A DNA stretch of 64,000 nucleotides from Pseudomonas kitaguniensis. Its GTDB lineage: Bacteria; Pseudomonadota; Gammaproteobacteria; Pseudomonadales; Pseudomonadaceae. The notes beneath the pieces are model-generated. The model was not told the origin of the DNA, ran no database searches, and saw nothing but the letters and a program-made list of their open reading frames with translations. The stretch spans positions 1 to 64,000 of the forward strand of contig NZ_VUAZ01000041.1 in NCBI RefSeq assembly GCF_009296165.1, written 5' to 3'. Made by a program: the position numbers and the translations under genes. Shown here piece after piece: positions 47,602 to 55,976 of this stretch; positions within the stretch are counted from its first letter, which is position 1, and the number at the start of each line of letters is the position of its first letter.

Positions 47602-48275
47602 GATGGGATCTCGGAAGAAGAGTGAGCATCGACAGCGCTGCAACGCACCAAGGCGTCGACCAGGCGTGCCACGGCGGCAGGTGACTGTGATTTATGACGG
47701 GACTGTTCGGTGATTTGGCGTAACAGGTAGTCACGGCAAAAGGTCTCGAGGTCCTCGAGGCGCGACAGAGTTGTCTCGACATCCGGGCCACAGCACAACA
47801 CCCCGTGGTTGCGCATCAGGTACGCGTTGTAATCCCAACGAATGGCCCGGCCGAACTTGCCGGCCAGCCAGTTGGACCCTGAAGGCGCGTACCCGACCAG
47901 GGGAATGTGTTTACCCAAGGAATCCCACAGTTCAGGGTTGGGCACATCCATTGGTTTACCGAGCAAGGTGCAAGCACTGGCTACGGGCTGATGCGTGTGG
48001 ATGCTGCACTGCACATCCGGGCGCGCCCGCAGGATTTTTGCATGTAGCCCGCTTTCAACCGTGGGGGCACGGTCACCGGAGAGCTGCGCCAGATCCTTGA
48101 GGCGCAGCACACAGACATCCTCGGGGCGCATGGTGAAATAGTCAGTAGCCGACGGCGTGACCGCGATGTGCTGCGCATCGATACGCAACGCGAGATTGCC
48201 GCCCGTGGCCGCAAAAAAGCCGCGGTGACACAGATGCTGCGAGAGCTCGACAATTTGCTCTTGGACATGACTCAT
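47598..48275 (-). CDS. Class II aldolase/adducin-family sugar-phosphate aldolase or dehydratase
   Basis: A 225-residue protein. The metal site is complete: Glu74 in TVESGLH, His93 and His95 in SIHTHQP, and His157 in RNHGVL. The ATGGNLALR near the N-terminus is the usual phosphate/substrate loop. The length fits the fuculose/ribulose phosphate aldolase and methylthioribulose-phosphate dehydratase group. GGAG precedes the ATG, which overlaps the upstream kinase stop by 4 bases. Kinase then aldolase is the classical order for sugar or sugar-acid breakdown, so it probably cleaves the product phosphorylated by the FGGY kinase. Confidence 0.9.
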   Translation of the reverse strand: MSHVQEQIVELSQHLCHRGFFAATGGNLALRIDAQHIAVTPSATDYFTMRPEDVCVLRLKDLAQLSGDRAPTVESGLHAKILRARPDVQCSIHTHQPVASACTLLGKPMDVPNPELWDSLGKHIPLVGYAPSGSNWLAGKFGRAIRWDYNAYLMRNHGVLCCGPDVETTLSRLEDLETFCRDYLLRQITEQSRHKSQSPAAVARLVDALVRCSAVDAHSSSEIPS

Positions 48276-49900
48276 GAGGCCGTCTCCTGTATGGGGTTCA
48301 GTCGCCGGTAAAGCGGCGCAAGGCGCGTGCGCACCTCCTGGAACGTGGCGAATTGGTCGTCGTACAGCGCGCGGGTCACGCGGGACGGTTCAAACAGGCG
48401 GTGGGGGCGCTTGAGGCGGGAAAGGTCGTGGAACTGCAGCTTGCCCAACGCCACCGCCGCAATGAACGCCGCCCCGCGTGCATTGGTCTGGATGGCGTTC
48501 TGCGGCTGCTGGATAACGCGCCCACAGACGTCAGCCATGATCTGGCACCACACATCCGATTGGGCACCGCCACCGGTGGCCACGATCACATCGCTGGGCT
48601 GGCCGAGAAAACGCGCGAACGGCTCGAACATCCAGCGCGTATTGAGGGCGACTCCCTCCATGAAGGCGCGGATGATGTCCTCCCGCGAGTGCTCCAGCTT
48701 CAGATTGAACAGACCGGCGCGCAGGCTTGGATCACTGATTGGTGAGCGCTCACCACACAGCCAGGGTGTGTAGATCAACCCTCTCGACCCCGGTGGCACG
48801 CGTGCGGCGATACGGTCAAGCAAGGCATAGACGTCCGGCTGCTGTTCATCACTGAGCAGCTCATCCGGGTGGTACAGCACCTTGTCGCGCAGGAATGAAA
48901 GGTTTGCGCCCGCCGCCGACTGCATGGCCATCGCCAGGTAGCGACCGTTGACGGCACTGGGTACCGCAGCTATGTGGTGACGCACGCTGGTTTTCTTGAA
49001 AGGGACGTGAGCCCCTACCCACGACGAGGTGCCCAGATAGAGGTGCGGAGCAAAATCGCTGACGCTGGCGCCGACGGCCACCGCCGAGGTGTCGACGGCA
49101 CCCGCCACCACTTGCGTAGTGCGCGCCAGTCCGAGCGTCTCGGCAAGCTCCGGGCGCAGCGTGCCGATAACTTCGGTGGAGCGGACAAGCTCAGGCAGTT
49201 TGCCGGCCTCTATTCCCAGTGCCTTGACCAGCCCGTCGTCGTAGCGGATGCGGTGAGGGTCGCGGTTATCGGTGATCCATGCGGTCAACATCGAGTCGCT
49301 GGTGGCGCAATAGCGACCCGACAGCCGTAGGTTCATATAGTCGAGCACGTTGAGAAACTTGTAGGTTCGCTCATAGCGCTGCGGCTCGTGATCGACGATA
49401 TAGGCCATGTGCCCGGCGGCATCCATGCCGGACAACGAGGCCACGCCACCGGTCAGGCGCAATGAACGCCAGAGCTTGAGCGGTCCATAGCCAGCCAGGC
49501 TGAACCGCCCTCCTCCCATGCGTTTTTTCACCGCGCCGGCCCCTCGTTTGTCCAGCCACAACATGGCACGTCCAATAGCCACGCCGTCCCGATCTACACA
49601 CACAGTGCCTTCGCCCTGTGTTGAGCAACACACCGCGATCACCTGGCGCCGCCGGACTGGATCGGCGCTGAGCAGTTCATTGGCGCCACGCAGGAAAGCA
49701 TTCCACCAATCCTGCGGTTCCTGTTCGACGCTCAACCCGCTCACATGCAGCGGCACACTGTGAAACGCCCACGCCCGGATATCGCCTTCCAGTGAAACCA
49801 GGGCGCACTTGCAACCGGAGGTGCCGAGGTCCACAGCCAGGACGAGTTGCTCCAGACCGGTGGCCGCCTGAGGCGTCCGGGATAAGAAAAGCGAAGTCAT
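48272..49900 (-). CDS. FGGY-family carbohydrate kinase
   Basis: A 542-residue sugar kinase of the xylulokinase/gluconate kinase fold. Visible motifs are the phosphate-1 loop AVDLGTSGCK near residue 23, GAVDTSAVAVG in the middle, and the C-terminal ATGGGAQSDVWCQIMADV adenosine motif. It has a longer N-terminus than many members. It would phosphorylate a polyol, ketose or sugar acid with ATP in the cytosol; the substrate cannot be assigned. It lies 10 bases after the porin gene and overlaps the class II aldolase gene, so a kinase-aldolase pathway is likely. Confidence 0.9.
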   Translation of the reverse strand: MTSLFLSRTPQAATGLEQLVLAVDLGTSGCKCALVSLEGDIRAWAFHSVPLHVSGLSVEQEPQDWWNAFLRGANELLSADPVRRRQVIAVCCSTQGEGTVCVDRDGVAIGRAMLWLDKRGAGAVKKRMGGGRFSLAGYGPLKLWRSLRLTGGVASLSGMDAAGHMAYIVDHEPQRYERTYKFLNVLDYMNLRLSGRYCATSDSMLTAWITDNRDPHRIRYDDGLVKALGIEAGKLPELVRSTEVIGTLRPELAETLGLARTTQVVAGAVDTSAVAVGASVSDFAPHLYLGTSSWVGAHVPFKKTSVRHHIAAVPSAVNGRYLAMAMQSAAGANLSFLRDKVLYHPDELLSDEQQPDVYALLDRIAARVPPGSRGLIYTPWLCGERSPISDPSLRAGLFNLKLEHSREDIIRAFMEGVALNTRWMFEPFARFLGQPSDVIVATGGGAQSDVWCQIMADVCGRVIQQPQNAIQTNARGAAFIAAVALGKLQFHDLSRLKRPHRLFEPSRVTRALYDDQFATFQEVRTRLAPLYRRLNPIQETAS

Positions 49901-49910
49901 AGAGGTTTAC

Positions 49911-50792
49911 TCAAAAAGTACGCGAAATCGATGCGACCCAACGGTTGTCATCCGTGGCACGCACATGCCCATCGTCCTCGACCATGTACAGTTCACGCGC
50001 CTTGGTCTTGACCGCTATCCAGTCGATGCCCCAGTCGAATCCCAACCAGCGGTGGCTCAGGCCGATGTCATAGTCGGCCGCATCCGCCTCGGAAAAATTG
50101 ACGAGTTGCTGGTAACCAGCGTGCAGCTTCAGCGTGGTGTTCATCCCCAGCGCATATTTGTAGTCCAGGTCATAGAGCATGCTGCCACGGGAGTTACGGT
50201 CGCCCTTGGCGTAGCATTCCAGGCCCTTCGTGGGATCGTCACGAAACTGCAACTGGGCGCCGCACACACCGCCGGTGTTGGCACCACGGTAGGTTTTGGA
50301 CAGCACCCGAGCGACTCGACCTTCCAACGCACCGTAGCCAATTTCCAACACCGCGAACTGGCTGTTGTAGTTGGTCGTGCGCTCATCGGTGGGGGTGAAG
50401 GTTTCAAAGTCAAATTTGTTCGGCGCCTTGAACTGTGCGCCGGGGAACATTTCCGCGGCCACGCCCAGGCCGTAATGCCATGCCTCCGGATCGCCGAACC
50501 GATAACCACTCGCCAGTAAAACGCCCACTCCGTCGCCATCAATGAATTGTTTTTTGCTGACGGTGGTGAACTCGGCAAGCGCGACCAGGCCACTTTCATG
50601 GGCAACCTGAACGGTGACCCGGGCGCCGGGATGGTTTAACGAATCCGAAACGCCCCGGGTCCTGACATCGGATACAGCCTTGGCTGTGACATCAATGGCA
50701 TAGCTGGCCATTTCGTCGGCGAATGCCAAGGACGGGCTGACGATAGGCCACAGCAAAGCAGCCATCAGACAATGGTGTGTCGTTGCACGCAT
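49911..50792 (-). CDS. TorF-family putative outer membrane porin
   Basis: A 293-residue protein with a signal peptide (about 1-25, ending SLAFA) and then a beta-barrel with the family's opening SDVRTRGVSDSLNHPG and the terminal SISRTF with final Phe. TAGGAG precedes the ATG. Members of this group are outer membrane proteins of unclear specificity. Its place at the head of a kinase/aldolase operon suggests it admits the pathway substrate. It lies 27 bases after the DUF2147 gene. Confidence 0.88.
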   Translation of the reverse strand: MRATTHHCLMAALLWPIVSPSLAFADEMASYAIDVTAKAVSDVRTRGVSDSLNHPGARVTVQVAHESGLVALAEFTTVSKKQFIDGDGVGVLLASGYRFGDPEAWHYGLGVAAEMFPGAQFKAPNKFDFETFTPTDERTTNYNSQFAVLEIGYGALEGRVARVLSKTYRGANTGGVCGAQLQFRDDPTKGLECYAKGDRNSRGSMLYDLDYKYALGMNTTLKLHAGYQQLVNFSEADAADYDIGLSHRWLGFDWGIDWIAVKTKARELYMVEDDGHVRATDDNRWVASISRTF

Positions 50793-50819
50793 GAGGCGCT
50801 CCTACAAGAAAGGTCGGAT

Positions 50820-51245
50820 TTACAAAGTGCAAACCGGTGCAGGAGGCAGTGAGGCAATACGTTCCAATTGCTCTGTCTTGCCGAGTATCTCGGTACCGAC
50901 AAAAGCCCGGACATTGAGGAGACCCTCTTTGACGCGAACAACGCCTTTGTATTTTTTATGATCGCGGGGATCAAACACCCAACCATCGCGCCATGCTTCC
51001 TGGTCGAAACGATCCAGTTGCATGATCTGTACGCCGCAATCGCTGGTGGTGGAGGCCATGTCCTTGACCCAGACCACCTTTCCACACAGCGCGCCGGGTT
51101 TATCGACGCAATCGTCGACTTTGACCACCGCATCCTTTTCCGAGGTAAGCCATAGGCCTTTGGCTTCCTGTGGACCCGCCGCCGCATAACCGATGGAAGA
51201 GCACGCCAGTGCCAGTGAAAGGAACAGCCATTGCCGAGCGTTCAT
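50820..51245 (-). CDS. DUF2147 secreted protein
   Basis: Starting at ATG 51245 (MNARQWLFLS), with AGG eight bases upstream, gives 141 residues; a GTG at 51254 is the frame limit. It has a signal peptide ending GYAAA, then the DUF2147 pattern: GLWLTSEKDAVVKVDDC, LCGKVVWVKD, DGWVFDPRDHKKYKGVV and VRAFVG. The cysteines in DDCVDKPGALC and SDCG may form disulfides. It is periplasmic. It is the first gene of the operon that faces the TetR gene. The family has no clear biochemical function. Confidence 0.9.
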   Translation of the reverse strand: MNARQWLFLSLALACSSIGYAAAGPQEAKGLWLTSEKDAVVKVDDCVDKPGALCGKVVWVKDMASTTSDCGVQIMQLDRFDQEAWRDGWVFDPRDHKKYKGVVRVKEGLLNVRAFVGTEILGKTEQLERIASLPPAPVCTL

Positions 51246-51322
51246 AGTCATCACCTGTATTTTTTGTTTTAAGAGACCGTCACACTAGCGACGCATCGGT
51301 TATGATAGTCATCGCTACACGA

Positions 51323-51334
51323 TAGTTATAACTA
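51323..51334. promoter_or_regulatory. Candidate TetR operator in the divergent region
   Basis: A perfect palindrome, TAGTTATAACTA, preceded by a related GATAGT at 51304-51309; the second GATAGT (51321-51326) overlaps the palindrome. It lies about 75 bases before the TetR start, between the DUF2147 operon and the TetR operon, so one protein could control both. Binding has not been shown. Confidence 0.4.
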
Positions 51335-51407
51335 CCATTTCTAAGCTCAGCAACATTTTTTTTCATCTTGATAAGCTGATTCTTCAACCTTTCTTTGCTA
51401 GGTGCCT

Positions 51408-52082
51408 ATGGCCAAGCCCAACACTGCCAGCGCCCGCGTCGTTACCGCCGGGAAAACGCAAGACCAAAAGAAATCGCCTGCACAGCAGCGCAGCACCGAG
51501 ACCTACGAGCGGATCCTGGTCGCGACCGCGCAGACCCTGTGTGATGTGGGAATCGAACGTCTGTCCACCAACCTGGTTTGCGAATGTGCAGGGCTGACGC
51601 CGCCTGCGTTGTACCGCTACTTTCCGAATAAATACGCGCTACTGAGCGTGCTGGGTGAGCGCCTGCTTGAAAAACAGAACGGCCTGATCGACCACTGGAT
51701 TACCCCGCAATTGTTGTCCGGCCCGCCCGAGGATCTGGAATCGGCGCTGGCCGAACTGATCCTGGAAACCTACCGGGTCACCGACGCCACCTTGGGCGGT
51801 ATGTGGATTCTCAAGGGACTGCGCGCGGTACCGGCGCTGGAGCATGTGAGGATCGACTCCCACCGGCAGGTCTCAAGCGCACAGGCAGAAATCCTCGCGC
51901 AGGTGTTCCCGCAGGCAGATCCACAGCAACTCGCCACCGCCGCCAGGGTGGCGGTAGAGATGATCCACGCAACGATCGAGTTGTTGTTTGATGAGTCCCT
52001 GGACCCCAAGAGCGTGTGTGCCATGGTTGCCTCGATGATTATCAGTCATCTGGACCGGTTGACCCCGGCTCCAAACGTGTAA
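51408..52082 (+). CDS. TetR-family transcriptional regulator
   Basis: Starting at ATG 51408 (MAKPNTASAR), with TAGG just upstream, gives 224 residues; a GTG at 51402 is in frame. The helix-turn-helix lies at about 38-80, with GIERLSTNLVCECAGLTPPALYRYFPNK as its core (described across two motifs: LSTNLV and ALYRYFPNK). The C-terminal ligand domain is not specific. It is divergent from the DUF2147-porin-kinase operon and heads the downstream deaminase-ALDH-AraC operon, so it probably represses both until a substrate appears. Confidence 0.92.
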   Translation: MAKPNTASARVVTAGKTQDQKKSPAQQRSTETYERILVATAQTLCDVGIERLSTNLVCECAGLTPPALYRYFPNKYALLSVLGERLLEKQNGLIDHWITPQLLSGPPEDLESALAELILETYRVTDATLGGMWILKGLRAVPALEHVRIDSHRQVSSAQAEILAQVFPQADPQQLATAARVAVEMIHATIELLFDESLDPKSVCAMVASMIISHLDRLTPAPNV

Positions 52083-52220
52083 AGAGAGAGGAGCGAACAT
52101 GGCCGGTGCGGACCCGTTGCCCGGCCGGATCGCACCTTCAACAGCAGCCATGTGCCCTTTACCCTCTCAGCAGCGAGACCACGCGTCACCTCACTTACCG
52201 CTGAACTCATTGGGTCCTTC

Positions 52221-53441
52221 ATGCGCCGTGTCGAAAATCCCCCGCCGCCCCCTGTTCGCAATTACGCCCATTTCCATCAGGCGCTGGCTGGGGTGCAGCT
52301 ACCCGCCGCCTTCATCGATCTGGAGGCACTCATCGTAAACCTGCAGCGCCTGGGCAAACGCGCCGGGGGCTTGCCCGTGCGGTTGGTGACCAAATCCATA
52401 CGCTCGGTGGAGATGATTCGCACGATCATGGCCGCGGGGCCATTTATGCAGGGCCTGCTGTGCTACTCCGCCGCCGAGGCCGCCTGGCTGGCCGGCTTGG
52501 GGTTTGACGACATCGTCGTGGCTTACCCGACGGTCGATGAGCGCAGTCTGGTAAAAGTCGCCTGCCAATTGCGCCGCGGACGCTCGATTACCTTGATGGT
52601 CGATAACCGGGCCCAGGTGCAGGCGATCAACGAGATAGCCGTGACAGAAGGTGTGGTCATGCCGTTGGCGATTGATCTGGATATGTCATCGGCTTTTCCG
52701 GGGCTGTACTTTGGCGTGCACCGTTCGCCGATCAATGACGTGGGGACTGCGCTCCGGCTGGCCGCCAATATCGCCTCGTGCCAGGGCGTCGTACTGCGGG
52801 GGCTGATGGGCTATGAAGGGCAAATTGCCGGGTTGATGGACGCTGTGCCAGGCCAAGCCGTCAAGAATGCAATCATCCGTTTTCTCAAGCGCCGCTCCAT
52901 TGCCGAAGTCAATAAACGCCGTGAGCAGGTCGTGCAGGCATTGCGTAAGGCCGGCCATACGCTGCAGTTCGTGAACGGCGGCGGCACGGGCAGTTTTGAA
53001 AGCACCCGACTCGACCCTTCGGTTACCGAGTTGGCTGCCGGATCAGGCCTGTACGCACCGACCTTGTTCGACCATTACCAAGCCTTCGAACTGACGCCCG
53101 CCGCCGGTTTTGCCTTGCCGGTGACACGCACCCAGGCTCCCGGCGTGATGGTGTGCTCAGGCGGCGGTTACATCGCCTCCGGGCCGGCGGGTAAGGACCG
53201 ATTGCCCCGGCCCTGGCTGCCCAGCGGCTGCCGCTTGATCGACAACGAAGCCGCCGGCGAAGTACAGACCCCACTGCTGCATACCCTGGCGCAAGCGTTG
53301 AACATCGGTGACCCGGTACTGTTTCGTCACGCCAAAGCGGGCGAACTGTGTGAGCGTTTCGATGAACTGTTGGTCATCAGCAACGGGCGCGTGGTGGACC
53401 GTGTACCGACTTACCGCGGCGAGGGCAAAAACTTCTCCTGA
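52221..53441 (+). CDS. Alanine-racemase-fold PLP enzyme (amino acid deaminase/aldolase family)
   Basis: Starting at ATG 52221 (MRRVENPPPPP) gives 406 residues. The frame has a GTG at 52152, but no good ribosome site. A strong GAGAGGAG site with an ATG at 52099 lies upstream but opens a different frame, so an indel near the start is possible. The N-terminal domain is the PLP barrel: AAFIDLEALIVNLQ, then LVTKSIRSVEM with the presumed PLP lysine. The C-terminal D-serine dehydratase-like part contains FVNGGGTGSFES, ELAAGSGLYAPTLFDHY and RHAKAGELCERF. Family members deaminate or cleave D-amino or beta-hydroxy amino acids; the substrate here is unknown. Confidence 0.8.
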   Translation: MRRVENPPPPPVRNYAHFHQALAGVQLPAAFIDLEALIVNLQRLGKRAGGLPVRLVTKSIRSVEMIRTIMAAGPFMQGLLCYSAAEAAWLAGLGFDDIVVAYPTVDERSLVKVACQLRRGRSITLMVDNRAQVQAINEIAVTEGVVMPLAIDLDMSSAFPGLYFGVHRSPINDVGTALRLAANIASCQGVVLRGLMGYEGQIAGLMDAVPGQAVKNAIIRFLKRRSIAEVNKRREQVVQALRKAGHTLQFVNGGGTGSFESTRLDPSVTELAAGSGLYAPTLFDHYQAFELTPAAGFALPVTRTQAPGVMVCSGGGYIASGPAGKDRLPRPWLPSGCRLIDNEAAGEVQTPLLHTLAQALNIGDPVLFRHAKAGELCERFDELLVISNGRVVDRVPTYRGEGKNFS

Positions 53442-53495
53442 TGGCGCACGCGTTCTCACCACTCCTCTTCCTGCACTTTGCTCAAGGATAACGTC

Positions 53496-54932
53496 ATGAA
53501 TCAGCCTCTCAGCAACCTGCCCTCTTCGCTTGAGCCCGTGCCGTTACTCAGTGAACTGTTCACGGCCCAACAAGCCGCCGTGTATGCCCAGGGAGCCCCC
53601 ACCTACGAGCAGCGTATCGCTGCGCTGGACGCCGTGTTGCGCCTGGTCAGCGATCACCACGACGAACTGCTGGAAGCGGTGTGTGCGGATTTCGGCAACC
53701 GTTCGTTCGCCGAGACCCAACTCAGTGAGCTGATGCCCATCGTCAACGGCATCAAGCATATTCGCTCGCACCTCAAAGCCTGGATGCGCCCCAGCAAACG
53801 CAAAGTGGGCATTGCCTTCAAGCCCGCCACGGCACGGGTGATCTACCAACCCCTGGGCGTAGTCGGCATTCTGGCGCCGTGGAATTACCCGCTGACACTG
53901 ACCCTTGCACCGCTGGTGGAAGCGTTGGCGGCGGGTAATCGGGTGATGATCAAACCATCGGAACTGACGCCGCGTACCGCCCTGTTGCTGCAATACTTGC
54001 TGGCCCAAACCTTTCCCGCCGACCACGTCAGTGTGGTCATCGGCGACGCGCAAGTGGCCAGCCGCTTCAGCGAACTACCGTTTGATCACTTGTTGTTTAC
54101 CGGTTCTACACAGGTCGGGCGTCTGGTAATGGCGGCTGCGGCGCGCAACCTGACCCCGGTGACCTTGGAATTGGGAGGCAAATCGCCAGTGGTACTCACT
54201 GCGGATTTCCCACTGAAGAAAGCCGCGCGGATGATCGCCATCGGCAAGCTATTCAACGCCGGTCAAACCTGCGTCGCCCCCGACTATGTGCTGGTGCCGC
54301 GCCATTTGGTCGAGCACTTTGCCACCGAATGGGTGGCGGCGGCCAAGCAGCTGTATCCCACCATTGACGGCAATAAAGACTACACCTCGATTATCTCGCG
54401 GCGTCACTACGAACGCCTGTTGTATCTGGTCGATCAGGCCATCGTGGCCGGGGCCAAGGTGTGGCAGGATAAGGCGTTCGACCGGACCACCGAGCGCAAA
54501 GTCCCCCCAACCTTGCTGACCGACGTGCCCTTGAACACCGATATCATGCGCGAGGAAATTTTTGGCCCACTGTTGCCGGTAATCGCCTATGACACACTCG
54601 ACGAGGCGCTCGCCTTCATCAATGCGCGACCCAAACCGTTGGCGCTGTATTGCTTCTCCAATGATCGAACCAGCATCGCGCATGTGGTGCAGCAAACTCG
54701 TTCAGGCGGTGTGACCATCAATGGCACCATGCTGCATGCCACCCAGGACGACCTTCCCTTCGGCGGCGTCGGTGAAAGCGGCACAGGCGCCTATCATGGC
54801 TATGAAGGGTTCGTGCGCCTGTCCCATGCACGGGGCGTATTCAAGCTAAGCCCCTTCAATATGTCTGACAAGGTCTCGGCACCCTATGGGCGGCTGACCC
54901 GCCTGGTGGTCCGCCTGATGCTGGGCAAGTAG
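53496..54932 (+). CDS. Aldehyde dehydrogenase (coniferyl aldehyde dehydrogenase-like)
   Basis: Starting at ATG 53496 (MNQPLSNLPS), with AAGGA upstream, gives 478 residues. It has NAD(P)-binding PWNYP (Asn130), the general base Glu226 in LELGGKSP, and the nucleophile Cys259 in NAGQTCVAPDY. The C-terminal LPFGGVGESGTGAYHG segment is typical of class 3 and coniferyl-type ALDHs. It oxidises an aldehyde to an acid in the cytosol. It lies 54 bases after the deaminase/aldolase gene and 21 before the AraC gene, so it probably works on an aldehyde produced by that enzyme. The gene is intact. Confidence 0.92.
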   Translation: MNQPLSNLPSSLEPVPLLSELFTAQQAAVYAQGAPTYEQRIAALDAVLRLVSDHHDELLEAVCADFGNRSFAETQLSELMPIVNGIKHIRSHLKAWMRPSKRKVGIAFKPATARVIYQPLGVVGILAPWNYPLTLTLAPLVEALAAGNRVMIKPSELTPRTALLLQYLLAQTFPADHVSVVIGDAQVASRFSELPFDHLLFTGSTQVGRLVMAAAARNLTPVTLELGGKSPVVLTADFPLKKAARMIAIGKLFNAGQTCVAPDYVLVPRHLVEHFATEWVAAAKQLYPTIDGNKDYTSIISRRHYERLLYLVDQAIVAGAKVWQDKAFDRTTERKVPPTLLTDVPLNTDIMREEIFGPLLPVIAYDTLDEALAFINARPKPLALYCFSNDRTSIAHVVQQTRSGGVTINGTMLHATQDDLPFGGVGESGTGAYHGYEGFVRLSHARGVFKLSPFNMSDKVSAPYGRLTRLVVRLMLGK

Positions 54933-54953
54933 GCGCACAACGAGGAGCACTGC

Positions 54954-55967
54954 ATGCTTGCCCCCCTATGGCACACCGCGGATTTACCGGTCAACCTGCT
55001 GCGCAGCCTGGCGGATCTCATTGCGCAATTAGGCCTGGACCCCAGCCGGCTGTGCTTGGGGCTGGGTTTCAATGTCGCAGACCTGGCCAACCCGCAAAGC
55101 CGGGTCTCGATTCGTCAAGCCTGCCTGATGATCAAACGCGCCCTGGAGATGACTAACGGCCGCGACCGAGGGCTGGGTCTGGACATGAGCGCGACTGAGT
55201 CCATCACCTCCATGGGCCTGGTAGGTTACGCCATGCTGACCAGCGCCACCCTCGGCAGTGCGATAGCCCTGGGCATCGACCTGCAGAAGCAGACCGGCGC
55301 GCTGTTGAGCTTTGAGCACCTCCAATCCCCTGGGCATATCACGCTCCAAGTCACTTGCCCATTTCATGAGCCCGACATTCTGACCTTTCTCGTTGAAGAA
55401 GCCTTCGGGATGCTGCTGAATATCGCCCGCGCGCTGGCGGGCCCGATGTTCAGCCCATCGTCGATCGAACTGAGTTACCCAAGGCCCGCCTACGCCGATC
55501 ACTATGAACACTTGTTTAGATGCCCGGTGCACTTTGATCGCAAGGACAATCTATTTGTCTGCGCCAATCACTGGGCGAATACCCCCATCGGCACCCACGA
55601 TGCGCTGAGCAATCGACAAGTCGTTGAGCTACTGGAGATGAGTGCTGATCGAGGCGGTGAACTTGAGTTCATCGAGTCCGTCGAGCGCATTCTGCGTCGT
55701 GATCTACGTACGCCTGTCAGCCTGTCAGCAGTTGCCTCACAACTGTGTATGAGCGAGCGAACTTTGCGCCGCCGCCTCGCCCAGAACGACATGTCCTATC
55801 AGGCCATCCTGGATGACCTGCGCAAACAACGGGCCTTGGCGCTGCTGGGCAATGTGCGCATGACCCTGGATGAGGTTGCCTACGAGGTGGGTTTCAGCGA
55901 CGCGCAGAACTTCCGCAAGGCGTTCAAGCGCTGGACCGGGCAGGGTCCACGGCAAACGCGCGCTTGA
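54954..55967 (+). CDS. AraC-family transcriptional regulator (OruR/ArgR-like)
   Basis: A 337-residue paralogue of the regulator at 42434. It has the same arabinose-binding-like N-terminal domain (LVGYAMLTSATLGSAI, then SYPRPAYADHYEHLFRCPVHF, in short form) and the C-terminal double helix-turn-helix with QLCMSERTLRRRL and VAYEVGFSDAQNFRKAF. GAGGAG lies six bases before the ATG. It ends the TetR-deaminase-ALDH operon, 9 bases from the stop of a convergent ALDH gene. Two such regulators in one island suggest two related inducers or one signal read twice. Confidence 0.92.
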   Translation: MLAPLWHTADLPVNLLRSLADLIAQLGLDPSRLCLGLGFNVADLANPQSRVSIRQACLMIKRALEMTNGRDRGLGLDMSATESITSMGLVGYAMLTSATLGSAIALGIDLQKQTGALLSFEHLQSPGHITLQVTCPFHEPDILTFLVEEAFGMLLNIARALAGPMFSPSSIELSYPRPAYADHYEHLFRCPVHFDRKDNLFVCANHWANTPIGTHDALSNRQVVELLEMSADRGGELEFIESVERILRRDLRTPVSLSAVASQLCMSERTLRRRLAQNDMSYQAILDDLRKQRALALLGNVRMTLDEVAYEVGFSDAQNFRKAFKRWTGQGPRQTRA

Positions 55968-55976
55968 ACATTTCAA

